A DNA stretch of 64,000 nt from an uncultured Algibacter sp. (GCA_947499935.1 CANMQH010000016.1:1-64000), one strand, 5' to 3'; shown: positions 44,037 to 53,608, numbered from the stretch's first letter. Made by a program: numbers and translations. Notes: generated by a model not told the origin, from the sequence alone.

Positions 44037-45620
44037 TTAATGGGTTACAATGTTCCACAATTTGACATTATTTAAATTAACACCAAGCGTGCCTGGATAA
44101 TAGCCAATATTTGTGGTTTCTATAAAATAATATTTTTTAAGTTTATGTGTTATGTGCGCACCAGAATAATAGCTAGAGCTAATACCTAGCATACTATGTG
44201 CATATTGATTACTATTAATAATCACGACATCGTAATGATAATGTTTTAAGATGGTATAAAGCAATACCGTTCGAGTATCGCAATCTCCATAAAGATTACC
44301 TATAAACTCTGTAGGCGCCTGAAAACCAAACTTTATATTACCTAAACAGCAATCTGACTTACAAGTGTTTAAAAAATTAAGCGTTGCACCAGTAAGCTTA
44401 GCCTTTTCGCAATCTTGAGAAAGCACAAGCCTGTATGGTATATCTTGAACCATGGTAATTATAGCTTCTAAAAAGCCTTTATCATCAAAACTATGCTCCT
44501 GTTTTAAAGTATCTAAAGCTTTGTATACATGTACTAACATACTATCGTTTAATTTAGACACTTCTTTATATACTGGCCCTAGATTAGGCGCATATATCTT
44601 GCTGTTTTCTCTAGCTAGATAGGCTTTGCTTACATCAGATTTTTTAACCGAAAGCTCAATATGTAATTTCTCTCTTTTAAAATTATACCAAATCCTTTTT
44701 TGGGTTATTAAGGTATCTATTTTTGATGCATCTAATACCGAATCGTTTCCTACAAATCGTATGTGTCCTTCCGATTTATAAATAGCGCTTTTTAGGGTTT
44801 CTTCAACATCATCTTCAACAGCTATTGGAGGCGTGTAACTTGGTTCGTATTGGGAATCGCATTGTTTTACTAAAATTGAAAACAACCCCATTAAAATAAT
44901 ACCTACACTAAATATTTTGAATATTCCCGATAAGCAACCTATACCCAAGCTTGCTATTTTTTTAGGCCATTCCCAATTTTTAATCAAGTAAATACCTAAT
45001 ACAAAAATTAAAACTGCTAGCGAAACCTTCCAACCAATACTAAAAGCAATAAATAACATGTAAAGCACGGCTAAAACACTAAAAACAGAACCAAATGCAG
45101 CAGCACAACCATCTAATAATGGTGATGTATCATTGATTCTCCCACCAGTGTATGGCGCGTTGTCCTTTCTTTTTTTTGTATAGCCTCTAGTAACGTTACT
45201 TTGCCTAGACTTTATCACTTTTGGAGGTACAACTTTTATCACTTTTGGTTTTTCACCAGCTATAAATCCATAAAAATCACAGGTAATATCGCCAACAGAA
45301 TCTCCATTAATTGTAGATTTAACTTGACTCAGTACAATATTATTTACTTTAACCTTATCAAAATTTAGATGATACCCCGTAAAACCTTCTCGTGATGTTT
45401 TAGGCTTACATTTTATCTTTTTTAAAAATGATTGATTTGATAATCCCTCAGGAATAATTTGCTCCCAAGCCTCAGCTTTAATAATTACAAAATCTGTAAC
45501 TAAGCCACTATCTATAAAAATGTTATAATAATCTTCGGAAGAAAAAGACAATGTAGCATCTTTTTGAGCCGTGTACTGACCCGAAAATACACCTTTAATA
45601 AAAATGTCTTTTTTACTCAT
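44037..45620 (-). CDS. Membrane protein with C-terminal transglutaminase-like Cys-His domain
   Basis: The 527-residue protein has a soluble N-terminal beta-rich part (about 1-165), two or three helices (about 175-265: AAAFGSVFSVLAVLYMLFIAF, LAVLIFVLGIYLI, IFKIFSVGIILMGLFSIL), and a C-terminal extracytoplasmic domain. There GDCDTRTVLLYTILKHY (Cys447) and NQYAHSMLGI (His475) have the look of the transglutaminase/cysteine-peptidase core, in which a Cys-containing helix is followed by a His strand. The catalytic Asp is not certain. No signature of the N-terminal part is recognised. It could cross-link or cleave peptides at the envelope. It lies 4 bp downstream of the next gene in the operon. Confidence 0.7.
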   Translation of the reverse strand: MSKKDIFIKGVFSGQYTAQKDATLSFSSEDYYNIFIDSGLVTDFVIIKAEAWEQIIPEGLSNQSFLKKIKCKPKTSREGFTGYHLNFDKVKVNNIVLSQVKSTINGDSVGDITCDFYGFIAGEKPKVIKVVPPKVIKSRQSNVTRGYTKKRKDNAPYTGGRINDTSPLLDGCAAAFGSVFSVLAVLYMLFIAFSIGWKVSLAVLIFVLGIYLIKNWEWPKKIASLGIGCLSGIFKIFSVGIILMGLFSILVKQCDSQYEPSYTPPIAVEDDVEETLKSAIYKSEGHIRFVGNDSVLDASKIDTLITQKRIWYNFKREKLHIELSVKKSDVSKAYLARENSKIYAPNLGPVYKEVSKLNDSMLVHVYKALDTLKQEHSFDDKGFLEAIITMVQDIPYRLVLSQDCEKAKLTGATLNFLNTCKSDCCLGNIKFGFQAPTEFIGNLYGDCDTRTVLLYTILKHYHYDVVIINSNQYAHSMLGISSSYYSGAHITHKLKKYYFIETTNIGYYPGTLGVNLNNVKLWNIVTH

Positions 45621-45624
45621 AGAT

Positions 45625-46347
45625 TTACAAGTACTGTCTTAAATCTTCAATATTACCATAATGCTCTTCGGGCGTTTCTGGCTTAGAGGTATTGAATGGC
45701 GGGTCTAAATAATCTGTTTTAAGATGCACTTTTGTATTATACTTTAGTTGAAAAATTGATACATATTCTTTTTTCAAGGCTTCATATTCATTCAAAACTA
45801 TATTTTTAGAAATTATATCTGTTTCGGTTGAAAACTTACAACGTTTACCAATGGCATATTTTATAAGGAAGGGCAATACAAAAAGAAAAATTAACAGCGG
45901 CTCTACGACTTTAATTAAAAAAGCTTTATTTAATGTCTGACTTACTAATTCTATAATACTAGCTTCTTTAAAATCTATAGATACAATAGCCATATCGTAA
46001 ATTGCTATTAAACAGCCTTGAGCAACAAGCAGACCTATAAAACCAATAAATAAAATGCGGAATAAAAAAGAAAAAACATAACCTAATGTTTTTTTTGATG
46101 AGGACGTAATGATACTAATTAAACAAAGTTTATAAATATTATAAACAATGAGTGTACTAAAAATGGCTAGAAAAACAGGAAATGACATAGAATGAAATAT
46201 CGTCGCATATATATAAGTAAACCCTATTAATGAGACTAGCATATTAAAAACAAGAACCATCGCACTTATTTTAAACAATTTTCGCTCCTTAACACCAGAT
46301 ATATTAAGAATAAATTGATCTTCACCTATGAGTCTATACAACCACAT
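45625..46347 (-). CDS. Multi-pass membrane protein of unknown family
   Basis: The 240-residue protein has about four helices (ISAMVLVFNMLVSLIGFTYIYATIF, FPVFLAIFSTLIVYNIYKLCLI, IGFIGLLVAQGCLIAIYDMA, LIFLFVLPFLIKYAI) and a soluble C-terminal tail with a Pro-rich end (DPPFNTSKPETPEEHYG). Its start overlaps the stop of the DUF4407 gene by one base, a strong sign of coupled translation. No family recognised. Confidence 0.7.
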   Translation of the reverse strand: MWLYRLIGEDQFILNISGVKERKLFKISAMVLVFNMLVSLIGFTYIYATIFHSMSFPVFLAIFSTLIVYNIYKLCLISIITSSSKKTLGYVFSFLFRILFIGFIGLLVAQGCLIAIYDMAIVSIDFKEASIIELVSQTLNKAFLIKVVEPLLIFLFVLPFLIKYAIGKRCKFSTETDIISKNIVLNEYEALKKEYVSIFQLKYNTKVHLKTDYLDPPFNTSKPETPEEHYGNIEDLRQYL

Positions 46348-47576
46348 TAAACCTCCTTTTTAACTGTAATATAATCATCAATATTATCGTTAATGGTAGC
46401 CATTTCTTGAGCGACCCATTTATCTATTATAGCTTCATTTAACTTGTCTTGCGCAAGTATTACACTTTTTTTCTTATTGAGTTGCTCTTGAGCGGCATGA
46501 TAAATAATTTTATGTCGGTCTTGTCCCTTTTTATTTTCATAGTAATTTTTATCTACCTCTATACCAGCATCGGCTAACATTAACTCCTTAACATTATCAC
46601 TCATATAATTGTATGGACTTTTAGTAAGCATCATTTTAAAGAAAATAGGTGTTAACTCTATAGCCATAAATAACAATGTTATAAAAAGACTAATCCAAAA
46701 GCCAGCAATTTCATGAGCTAATTTTAAGCGCTCTAACAAACCATTTAATCCCGCTGCAACCTTTTTATTTTGCCCAAGTAATACTTTTAGTTCAGATTCT
46801 AAAGTAATACGATCTTCTTCAAGCGTTTTAAATTTAGACGCATTGACACGATCAAACTCTTTTATTTTAGTCTCGTATTTTGTTATAGTAGCTTGAAAAG
46901 CTCTAGCGTTTGGACCAATACCTCTACCAGCGGCATTACGACCGCCTATTTCGTTCGCAAATTCTGTTTCTGCTTTATTCAATGCCGCTAATAAAACATC
47001 TCGCTTTTCTTCAAGTTCGGTCTTCCGTTTTTCTAAACCAGAAAAACTTTCCTCAAATGTGGCTCTTGTAGCATTTTCAAACTCTTTTTGCTTGACAATT
47101 TGTTTTTCATACAAGGCCGTATCAATTTCGGTTTTAAACATTCTAATCTCTACGGGTTTAGAAATGGTTACGGCAATAATAACTCCCATAATAATTCTTG
47201 GTAGAGCACCAGAAAACTCACTCCATTTAACAGCTTCGGTTCCATCTCCAACACCACTTGATGCTACAATAAACCGATCTAAATTAAAAATAATTAATCC
47301 CCAAATAATACCAAAAATAACAGCAACTATGGCTGTTGGCATATGCGTTTCATCTACCAAAGCACTATCTCCAGGCGCAAAAATAGTATACATAGCGTAG
47401 CCACCCGCAAGTGCAGCCATAAAACCTGTAGCAACTACAACACCGCCTAAGCAAGCATATTTTACTTGATCATTATAGGTGGATTTTGAAAGCAAGTAGG
47501 CATCAGAGCCCGCTGCTTGCCAAAGTAATTGCATTATTTTTCCTGGCTTGGGAGATTCATAAAATGATCTTTTCAT
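46347..47576 (-). CDS. DUF4407-type membrane protein with long coiled coil
   Basis: The 409-residue protein resembles DUF4407 members: two pairs of helices near the N-terminus (CLGGVVVATGFMAALAGGYAMYTIF; IVAVIFGIIWGLIIFNLDRFIVASS; IIMGVIIAVTISKPVEIRMF), then a coiled coil of about 150 residues (KQKEFENATRATFEESFSGL to VAAGLNGLLERL), a further helix (FWISLFITLLFMAIELTPIFF) and a cytoplasmic tail. Function unknown. The coiled coil should project into the periplasm and could scaffold the complex. It is the second gene of a five-gene operon. Confidence 0.78.
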   Translation of the reverse strand: MKRSFYESPKPGKIMQLLWQAAGSDAYLLSKSTYNDQVKYACLGGVVVATGFMAALAGGYAMYTIFAPGDSALVDETHMPTAIVAVIFGIIWGLIIFNLDRFIVASSGVGDGTEAVKWSEFSGALPRIIMGVIIAVTISKPVEIRMFKTEIDTALYEKQIVKQKEFENATRATFEESFSGLEKRKTELEEKRDVLLAALNKAETEFANEIGGRNAAGRGIGPNARAFQATITKYETKIKEFDRVNASKFKTLEEDRITLESELKVLLGQNKKVAAGLNGLLERLKLAHEIAGFWISLFITLLFMAIELTPIFFKMMLTKSPYNYMSDNVKELMLADAGIEVDKNYYENKKGQDRHKIIYHAAQEQLNKKKSVILAQDKLNEAIIDKWVAQEMATINDNIDDYITVKKEV

Positions 47577-47581
47577 TATAA

Positions 47582-48124
47582 TTATATTTTATAAGATTGA
47601 TTGGTGAATGTTTCGTTCAAATTATTTGGAAGCAATTCTATAGATTCTAAAGCTAGTATTTTAGATTCTGATAAAGTATTATCATTTAAAACTAACGTGG
47701 GCAATGCCAATTTTTTAAAGTTATTAACCTTAATCTGTATATTTTTAATGGTCTTTACATTTGGTATAATCTCTGGTTTGGATAGCTGTTTTTTGTTAAT
47801 TGAAAGATACTTTAGCTTATATGTATGTGTTTTAATAGTATTATAACCCTTAAGTAACAAAGTAACTTCCTGATGTTCTGCATCATTATAAAAATAATAC
47901 CTAGACCCTGACACCAAATTATTTTTGGTGCGGGTTTTTACATAACAATGGGACATATTTTTAACCTGCCATTCTATATAGTTTAAACTATTAGCAATAG
48001 CAACAGGTGCGTGAATGTGAACATTAATAATTTGAAGCTTTTTTTTAAACAAAGCAAACCACATCTTTTTAATAGATGCCTTTGCCGATATGTAGAGATG
48101 TTGAAGTTTTGATTTTAAATTCAT
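47582..48124 (-). CDS. Unrecognised basic protein, first gene of the DUF4407 operon
   Basis: The 180-residue protein is basic (many Lys) with a strand-rich middle (LQIINVHIHAPVAIANSLNYIEWQVKNMSHCYVKTRTK, HQEVTLLLKGYNTIKTHTYKLKYLSI), suggesting a beta-sandwich. There is no signal peptide or transmembrane helix beyond a short hydrophobic patch. It is followed by the DUF4407 gene after 5 bp. It could be a cytoplasmic partner or regulator. No domain recognised. Confidence 0.65.
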   Translation of the reverse strand: MNLKSKLQHLYISAKASIKKMWFALFKKKLQIINVHIHAPVAIANSLNYIEWQVKNMSHCYVKTRTKNNLVSGSRYYFYNDAEHQEVTLLLKGYNTIKTHTYKLKYLSINKKQLSKPEIIPNVKTIKNIQIKVNNFKKLALPTLVLNDNTLSESKILALESIELLPNNLNETFTNQSYKI

Positions 48125-48245
48125 GTTAGCTTGTAATATATAAAGCTAGATACGTCATGTAAAAACTTAATTGACTACGCTAAATATATAAAAAGCACTC
48201 CATAAAACAGATGGGTATTACAGAAATAATAGAATTACAAATACA

Positions 48246-48812
48246 TTACTTAATAGTTGCCGCAACTTTTTCTAATTCCATATACCAATCTTCTCCAAAT
48301 TTTCTGATTAAAGCCTCTTTTACAAACTTATAGACGGGCACTCCAAATTCTTTGCCTAACTCGCAAGCATCATCACAAATTTGCCATTTATGGTAATTCA
48401 CTGCCGAAAACTCGGTGTAATCCTGTACACGAATAGGGTATAAATGGCATGACACTGGTTTTTTCCACGTAATTTCACCTTGATTATAAGCCTCTTCAAT
48501 GGCGCAAAGTGCTACATTTTTTTCATCAAATATCACATAGGCACAATCTGCATTATTAATTAATGGTGTTTCTAGTTCGCCATCATCTGTAGTTATATAA
48601 GTCCCTTGCTTTTCGATAGCACTAATGCCTTCTTTACGCAAAAACGGTTTTACTTTTGGGTAAATCTCTTTTAAAATATCAGCTTCGTCTGACTCTAAAG
48701 GTGCTCCAGCATCACCATCAATACAACAAGCTCCCTTGCAAGCAGATAGGTTACACACAAAATCTTTGCTTATTATATCTTCTGAAACTATAGTTTTTCC
48801 TAATTGGAACAT
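48246..48812 (-). CDS. DUF3109-family Cys-rich protein
   Basis: The 188-residue protein has the Cys clusters of DUF3109 (FVCNLSACKGACCIDGDAGAPLE, VSCHLYPIRV, WQICDDACELGKEFGVPVYKF), typical of proteins thought to bind a metal or Fe-S cluster. The frame is open to 48890, but the ATG at 48810-48812 gives the common start MFQLGKTIVSEDI and sits 24 bp after an exact -7 element. No enzymatic role is known. Confidence 0.88.
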   Translation of the reverse strand: MFQLGKTIVSEDIISKDFVCNLSACKGACCIDGDAGAPLESDEADILKEIYPKVKPFLRKEGISAIEKQGTYITTDDGELETPLINNADCAYVIFDEKNVALCAIEEAYNQGEITWKKPVSCHLYPIRVQDYTEFSAVNYHKWQICDDACELGKEFGVPVYKFVKEALIRKFGEDWYMELEKVAATIK

Positions 48813-48835
48813 AACACACCTTTTTAATAAGTTTA

Positions 48836-48843
48836 CAAAAATA
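48836..48843 (-). promoter_or_regulatory. -7 element of the DUF3109 gene
   Basis: The minus strand reads TATTTTTG, 23 bp upstream of the chosen ATG at 48812, and lies inside the longer open frame. This supports the shorter start. Confidence 0.55.
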
Positions 48844-48889
48844 GATAAACTTTGCGTTATTTTTTTAAGATAATTAAACCATAATGCCA

Positions 48890-48897
48890 TATTTTTG
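48890..48897 (+). promoter_or_regulatory. -7 element of the MarC gene
   Basis: TATTTTTG, 24 bp before the ATG at 48921. It is divergent from the DUF3109 promoter at 48836, so the two genes share a 100-bp control region. Confidence 0.55.
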
Positions 48898-48920
48898 CGG
48901 AAAATTTAAATCTCACTGTA

Positions 48921-49508
48921 ATGGAATTCAATTTTAAAGAAATCTTTACTGCCTTTATGATATTATTTGCCGTTATAGATATTATTGGCAACATCCCTAT
49001 TGTTATAGATTTACGTAAAAAAGCAGGCCATATACAGAGCGAAAAGGCATCAATTATTGCCGGAGCCATCCTTATTTTGTTTTTATTTTTAGGAAAAAGC
49101 ATATTAAATCTTATTGGTATTGATGTAAACTCTTTTGCCGTTGCGGGTTCTTTTATTCTCTTTTTTATTGCTTTAGAAATGATTTTAGGGATTACGCTTT
49201 ATAAACAAGAAGAGCATGATGCTATGACTACAGCTGTATTTCCATTAGCATTCCCCCTTATTGCAGGTCCAGGTAGTTTAACAACATTACTTTCGTTAAG
49301 AGCCGAATTTAGAATAGAAAATATTATTGTTGCGGTTTTAATGAATGTTATCATTATTTTTGTAGTATTAAAAACCTCTGCTAGAATTGAACGCTTAATA
49401 GGGCAAAATGGCATTAATATTATCCGAAAAGTATTTGGGGTGATTTTATTAGCCATAGCTGTAAAATTATTTGCCTATAATATTAAAGCACTTTTTGACA
49501 TAGTTTAA
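48921..49508 (+). CDS. MarC-family integral membrane protein
   Basis: The 195-residue protein has six hydrophobic helices and the MarC pattern: NFKEIFTAFMILFAVIDIIGNIPIVIDL at the start and MTTAVFPLAFPLIAGPGSLTTLLSL in the middle. MarC proteins were once linked to multiple antibiotic resistance, but that has not held up and their substrate is unknown. The next gene, a two-helix membrane protein, follows after 12 bp and is likely cotranscribed. Confidence 0.9.
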   Translation: MEFNFKEIFTAFMILFAVIDIIGNIPIVIDLRKKAGHIQSEKASIIAGAILILFLFLGKSILNLIGIDVNSFAVAGSFILFFIALEMILGITLYKQEEHDAMTTAVFPLAFPLIAGPGSLTTLLSLRAEFRIENIIVAVLMNVIIIFVVLKTSARIERLIGQNGINIIRKVFGVILLAIAVKLFAYNIKALFDIV

Positions 49509-49520
49509 AACTTTAAAATC

Positions 49521-49724
49521 ATGAAAATATTAACCCCATTATTTAGCCTTATTGCTTTAGGACTCATTATTTTCAACGCTACCAAAGTAGATTTTGATGC
49601 TCCATTTAAAGGAGAAAGTACCATAGCATTAATTACCATTATGGCCTCGCTCTGTGTTATTCTTATGATGCTTATTCTAAGCGTTTCTAAACGTATTGAA
49701 CAAAAAACAAAAGAGCGCAATTAG
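49521..49724 (+). CDS. Small two-helix membrane protein
   Basis: The 67-residue protein has two helices (KILTPLFSLIALGLIIFNATK and STIALITIMASLCVILMMLIL) separated by a short acidic loop and ends in a basic tail (SKRIEQKTKERN). It follows the MarC gene by 12 bp. Similar short proteins often sit in this position, but no function is known. Confidence 0.75.
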   Translation: MKILTPLFSLIALGLIIFNATKVDFDAPFKGESTIALITIMASLCVILMMLILSVSKRIEQKTKERN

Positions 49725-49803
49725 AGCACAATAGCTATTAGTAGCAAAAAAAATTGTTTTTATAAATTAACCATTAAATATATAAGACTTTGTATATTTA
49801 ACT

Positions 49804-50481
49804 GTGTTTAAGTCTATTGTAAATTTATTTTTTCCTAAAGTATGTTATGCATGTCATCATTTATTAAATGATAATGAAGATGCTATTTGCACGACATGCA
49901 GACATAGTTTACCTGTAACCAACTTCCATTTTAACACCAATAATACTATTAAACACGTATTGTATGGTCGAGCTAAAATAGAGAATGGTACCGCTTTATT
50001 TAGATTTGAAAAAAAGAGCATTGTACAACAGCTTATCCACAATCTTAAATATAGAGGCCATGAGCATATTGGTTTTGTTCTAGGAAATTGGTTAGGTAGT
50101 GAATTACAAACTATCCCACATTATAAAAATATTGATATTGTTATACCAGTGCCTTTACACAAAAAGAAACTCAAAACTAGAGGGTACAATCAAGTTACCA
50201 AATTTGGAGAACAAATTGCCAGGGCTTTAGATGCTAAATATATAGATGATGTTCTGATAAAAATAACCAATACAACATCTCAAGTAAATAAAAAAAGATT
50301 AGGAAGGTGGTATGATAACAAAACACTCTTTACTACCCAAAACACGGCATCTGTTAACAATAAACACATTCTTTTAGTAGATGATATTATAACCACTGGT
50401 GCCACTATAGAAGCCTGTATTAGTGCTTTAAATACTTCGCAAAATATAACAATAAGTGTTGCTGTAATGGCAATAGCATAA
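49804..50481 (+). CDS. ComF-family phosphoribosyltransferase-like protein
   Basis: The 225-residue protein has an N-terminal four-Cys zinc finger (CYACHHLLNDNEDAICTTCR) and a type I phosphoribosyltransferase domain with the PRPP loop ILLVDDIITTGATIEACI. In naturally competent bacteria ComF is needed for DNA uptake; in many others its role is open. The start is GTG at 49804 with a TATATTTA element only 3 bp upstream, so it is likely leaderless. Confidence 0.9.
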   Translation: MFKSIVNLFFPKVCYACHHLLNDNEDAICTTCRHSLPVTNFHFNTNNTIKHVLYGRAKIENGTALFRFEKKSIVQQLIHNLKYRGHEHIGFVLGNWLGSELQTIPHYKNIDIVIPVPLHKKKLKTRGYNQVTKFGEQIARALDAKYIDDVLIKITNTTSQVNKKRLGRWYDNKTLFTTQNTASVNNKHILLVDDIITTGATIEACISALNTSQNITISVAVMAIA

Positions 50482-50516
50482 GCACTGCAGCGTTATATAT
50501 TTTAATATAAATTATG

Positions 50517-50524
50517 TAGGTTTG
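50517..50524 (+). promoter_or_regulatory. -7 element of the Ig-like lipoprotein gene
   Basis: TAGGTTTG is an exact TAnnTTTG match 19 bp before the ATG at 50544. Confidence 0.55.
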
Positions 50525-50543
50525 TAAAAATTTAAAATTGGCG

Positions 50544-52148
50544 ATGAACAAAACCCTATCAAGTTTTATTTTGGCATGTATTATTGGTTTGGTTTCAATA
50601 AACTGTGCAAATCGAGGTACTCCAGATGGTGGTCCTAAAGATGTAACACCGCCTACCATTGTTAAATCTGAACCAGAAAATTATTCTACAAATTTTAATG
50701 GCAAGGAGATAAAGATTTATTTTGATGAGTATATCAAAATAAAAGATTTACAAAAGCAGCTTATCATTTCGCCTCCCATGAAAACACAACCCGATATAAC
50801 ACCACTTGGGAGCGCTAGTAAATATATTACCATTAAAATTTACGATACCCTACAACCCAATACTACTTATGCTTTTAATTTTGGCAATAGTATAACCGAC
50901 AATAACGAAGGAAACCCATATCCTTATTACCGCTACGTACTTTCTACAGGTAATTATATCGATTCATTAAACGTTAAAGGCAATATTGTTGATGCACTAA
51001 AAAAGCAGCCAGAAACCTTTGTAAATGTTGCACTTTACGAGGTAGATTCTACATTTACAGACTCCATTATTTATAAAGATGTGCCTAAGTATATAACAAA
51101 TACTTTAGACAGCGTTACTACATTTTCTATAGAAAATATTAAATCCGGAAAATACATGCTCATGGCATTAAAGGATGGTAATGGAGATAATAAATTTCAG
51201 CAAAAGACAGATCAAGTAGCCTTTCATAAAAATTATATTGAAGTCCCAACAGATTCTACATATACCTTAAGATTATTTTCTGAAAATCTTGATTTTAAAG
51301 CAACAAGACCTAAATTATTATCTGGCGAAAAAATAGCATTTGGCTACGAAGGTGATTATAAAGACATGGCTATTAAAATGCGTTCTGAAACACCTGCTGA
51401 GTTTGAATATCGCATTACAAAAGACCCAAAAACAGATTCTTTAAATTATTGGTACAAACCTAGGCTAAAAGTTGACTCATTGCTTTTTAAAGTCGTATCG
51501 CAGCCAACTTTCGAGAAAGATTATACGGTAAGAATTAGTGAACAAAAAAGAGACTCTCTTGTTGTTAGTGCTTTACCATCTGGCACCATTGGTAACAACG
51601 AGCCTTTAAAAATTTCTGGAAGTACCCCGTTAGTTGGATTTGATGTTTCAAAAATATCAATAGTAGACAAAGACACTTTAAATATTAGTTTTACTACTGA
51701 TTTTGATAGTTTAAATAATACATATGCATTTAAATTTGATAAAACAGAGGACAATAGGTATAATATGCAAGTTTTACCCGAAGCCTTTACTGATTTTTTT
51801 GATGATAAAAACGACACATTAAACTTCTCGATTAACACCAGAAAAGCTTCGGATTATGGTTATGCACGATTTACTTTAATTAATGCAAAATATCCACTTA
51901 TTATACAATTAACAGATGCCAAAGGCGATGTACAAGTTGAGCAGTCTGTTACTAAAGAAGGTAATATAGATTTTCTGGATTTACTACCAGGAACATATTT
52001 TATAAGAGTTATTCATGATGAAAATGGTAATAAAAAATATGATACGGGCAATTATTTAAAAAAACTACAACCCGAAAAAGTTAGCCATTTTAAAGAGGTA
52101 GATATTAGAGCTAATTGGGGGCATCCTGAAACGTTAACCTTCAAATAA
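50544..52148 (+). CDS. Ig-like (Big_5) domain lipoprotein
   Basis: The 534-residue protein has a lipoprotein signal (FILACIIGLVSINCANRGTPDGGPKD, acylated Cys near 20), an N-terminal Ig-like domain (DVTPPTIVKSEPENYSTNFNGKEIKIYFDEYI) of Big_5 type and further beta-rich domains with a C-terminal TYFIRVIHDENGNKKYDTGNYLKK segment. GTPDGGPKDVTPP is a pattern typical of Bacteroidota proteins of this group. The frame is open from a TTG at 50538, but ATG 50544 is preferred. It is anchored in the outer membrane or periplasm with unknown partners. Confidence 0.85.
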   Translation: MNKTLSSFILACIIGLVSINCANRGTPDGGPKDVTPPTIVKSEPENYSTNFNGKEIKIYFDEYIKIKDLQKQLIISPPMKTQPDITPLGSASKYITIKIYDTLQPNTTYAFNFGNSITDNNEGNPYPYYRYVLSTGNYIDSLNVKGNIVDALKKQPETFVNVALYEVDSTFTDSIIYKDVPKYITNTLDSVTTFSIENIKSGKYMLMALKDGNGDNKFQQKTDQVAFHKNYIEVPTDSTYTLRLFSENLDFKATRPKLLSGEKIAFGYEGDYKDMAIKMRSETPAEFEYRITKDPKTDSLNYWYKPRLKVDSLLFKVVSQPTFEKDYTVRISEQKRDSLVVSALPSGTIGNNEPLKISGSTPLVGFDVSKISIVDKDTLNISFTTDFDSLNNTYAFKFDKTEDNRYNMQVLPEAFTDFFDDKNDTLNFSINTRKASDYGYARFTLINAKYPLIIQLTDAKGDVQVEQSVTKEGNIDFLDLLPGTYFIRVIHDENGNKKYDTGNYLKKLQPEKVSHFKEVDIRANWGHPETLTFK

Positions 52149-52153
52149 TGAAC

Positions 52154-52933
52154 TTAATTAATAGTAAAAATATCTCGATCATTTAAAAACTTAAGTTTAT
52201 TTCTATAAGCCTCAATATGTTTTTTTTCTAAAGTCACTATTTGGGTTCCTTCCTTGTTAGGCTCAAAAGTAGTCAGTTGTTCTCCAAGTACGTTATATGC
52301 TGCGGAGTGCCCGCAATAATGACTATTTACACCATCTACACCTACACGATTAACACCAACACAATAACTCATATTCTCAATAGCTCGTGCTTTTAAAAGC
52401 GCATCCCAAGCCGATATCCTGGGTTTTGGCCAATTGGCTACATAGACTAAAACATCGTAATCCTCAGTATTTCTAGCCCAAACAGGAAACCGTAAATCAT
52501 AACAAATTAAAGGGCATATTTTCCAGCCTTTATAATCTATTATAATCTTATCTGTACCAGATGTATAGGTGTTATGTTCGCCAACCAATGTAAAGGCATG
52601 ACGCTTATTATAAAATGTTATATGCCCTGAGGGTTCTACAAAAAGTAATCGGTTATAGTAATTTCCATTTTCTACAATAATAAGACTGCCTACTAATGCT
52701 GCATTCTTTTTTTTAGCTAAGTTTTGCATCCACACAACCGTATCGCCTTGCATGGTCTCTGCCTTTGTTTTGGCATTCATCGTAAAACCCGTGGTAAACA
52801 TTTCGGGTAATATAATAACATCTACATCATCAAAAATAGCTTCAATTTTTTGCTTAAAATTATCTCTATTAGATGCTGCGTCTTCCCAAGTTAAATCGGC
52901 TTGAATAATAGCTATATGTAACTGTTTTTGCAT
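52154..52933 (-). CDS. Nitrilase-superfamily amidohydrolase (omega-amidase-like)
   Basis: The 259-residue enzyme has the Glu-Lys-Cys catalytic set: LPEMFTTGF (Glu), NKRHAFTLVGEHNTY (Lys) and PLICYDLRFPVWARN (Cys). The last motif and MNAKTKAE suit the YafV/omega-amidase subgroup, which hydrolyses alpha-ketoglutaramate and related amides. Length is normal. It converges on the lipoprotein gene with 5 bp between the stops and shares its strand with the next gene upstream. Confidence 0.9.
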   Translation of the reverse strand: MQKQLHIAIIQADLTWEDAASNRDNFKQKIEAIFDDVDVIILPEMFTTGFTMNAKTKAETMQGDTVVWMQNLAKKKNAALVGSLIIVENGNYYNRLLFVEPSGHITFYNKRHAFTLVGEHNTYTSGTDKIIIDYKGWKICPLICYDLRFPVWARNTEDYDVLVYVANWPKPRISAWDALLKARAIENMSYCVGVNRVGVDGVNSHYCGHSAAYNVLGEQLTTFEPNKEGTQIVTLEKKHIEAYRNKLKFLNDRDIFTIN

Positions 52934-52940
52934 GTAATGC

Positions 52941-53438
52941 TTAAGAACGGTCTAGTTTTATTTTTGCTTTTTCTTCTTTTTCTTTTAGTTTTTCAATTTT
53001 TTCTAACCATTTTTCTTCATCTACCGGAGAGAGTTTTCTTTTATGCTTTAGTTTTTCGTATTTTTTAATAGCGTCTTTATGTTTTTGTCCAGCCTTATCG
53101 TAATTAGATTGTGCTTTTTGTTTTTGTTTTAATAGTTTTTCAGTCTTTTTTTGTTGCTTTTCGGCTTTTCTCTGTTCTTTTTCTGCCTTTTTTTGCTCGT
53201 CTTCAGCTTTTTTGATTTGCTCTGCTACTTTTTCAGCCTCCTCAATATCTTTCATTTTTTTTGTAAAAATAGACATGATTGCAGCTTTATCTTCTGGAGC
53301 CAATGTATCAGTAACATCAACTTTACCCATGTAAATTTGTTCTTTTTTAATGTTATACGTTTCGTTATTATAACTTACTTCTTGAGCGTTTACGAGATAA
53401 CCAAAACCAAGACAAATTAAGAGTATTAAAAATTTCAT
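52941..53438 (-). CDS. Secreted coiled-coil protein rich in Lys, Glu and Gln
   Basis: The 165-residue protein has a signal peptide (KFLILLICLGFGYLVNAQ) and, after a short start (YNNETYNIKKEQIYMGKVDV), a long helical stretch of EQKKAEKEQRKAEKQQKKTEK type that should form a coiled coil. It would be periplasmic. It lies 7 bp upstream of the amidase gene on the same strand and may share its transcript. No domain beyond low complexity, so no role is assigned. Confidence 0.75.
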   Translation of the reverse strand: MKFLILLICLGFGYLVNAQEVSYNNETYNIKKEQIYMGKVDVTDTLAPEDKAAIMSIFTKKMKDIEEAEKVAEQIKKAEDEQKKAEKEQRKAEKQQKKTEKLLKQKQKAQSNYDKAGQKHKDAIKKYEKLKHKRKLSPVDEEKWLEKIEKLKEKEEKAKIKLDRS

Positions 53439-53608
53439 AGTATGTTAAGATATATTAATAGTTATTACAAATGTATTTAAAAAAAGTAAGATGATTAAAG
53501 TATTGCTTTTCAATACCATTGTATATATGCTTCGCATAGACACGTAAGGTAGTAAGACATGTTCTAATGTATTAAACAAAAATTGGTCCAAAAATTCTAT
53601 GTATTGAC

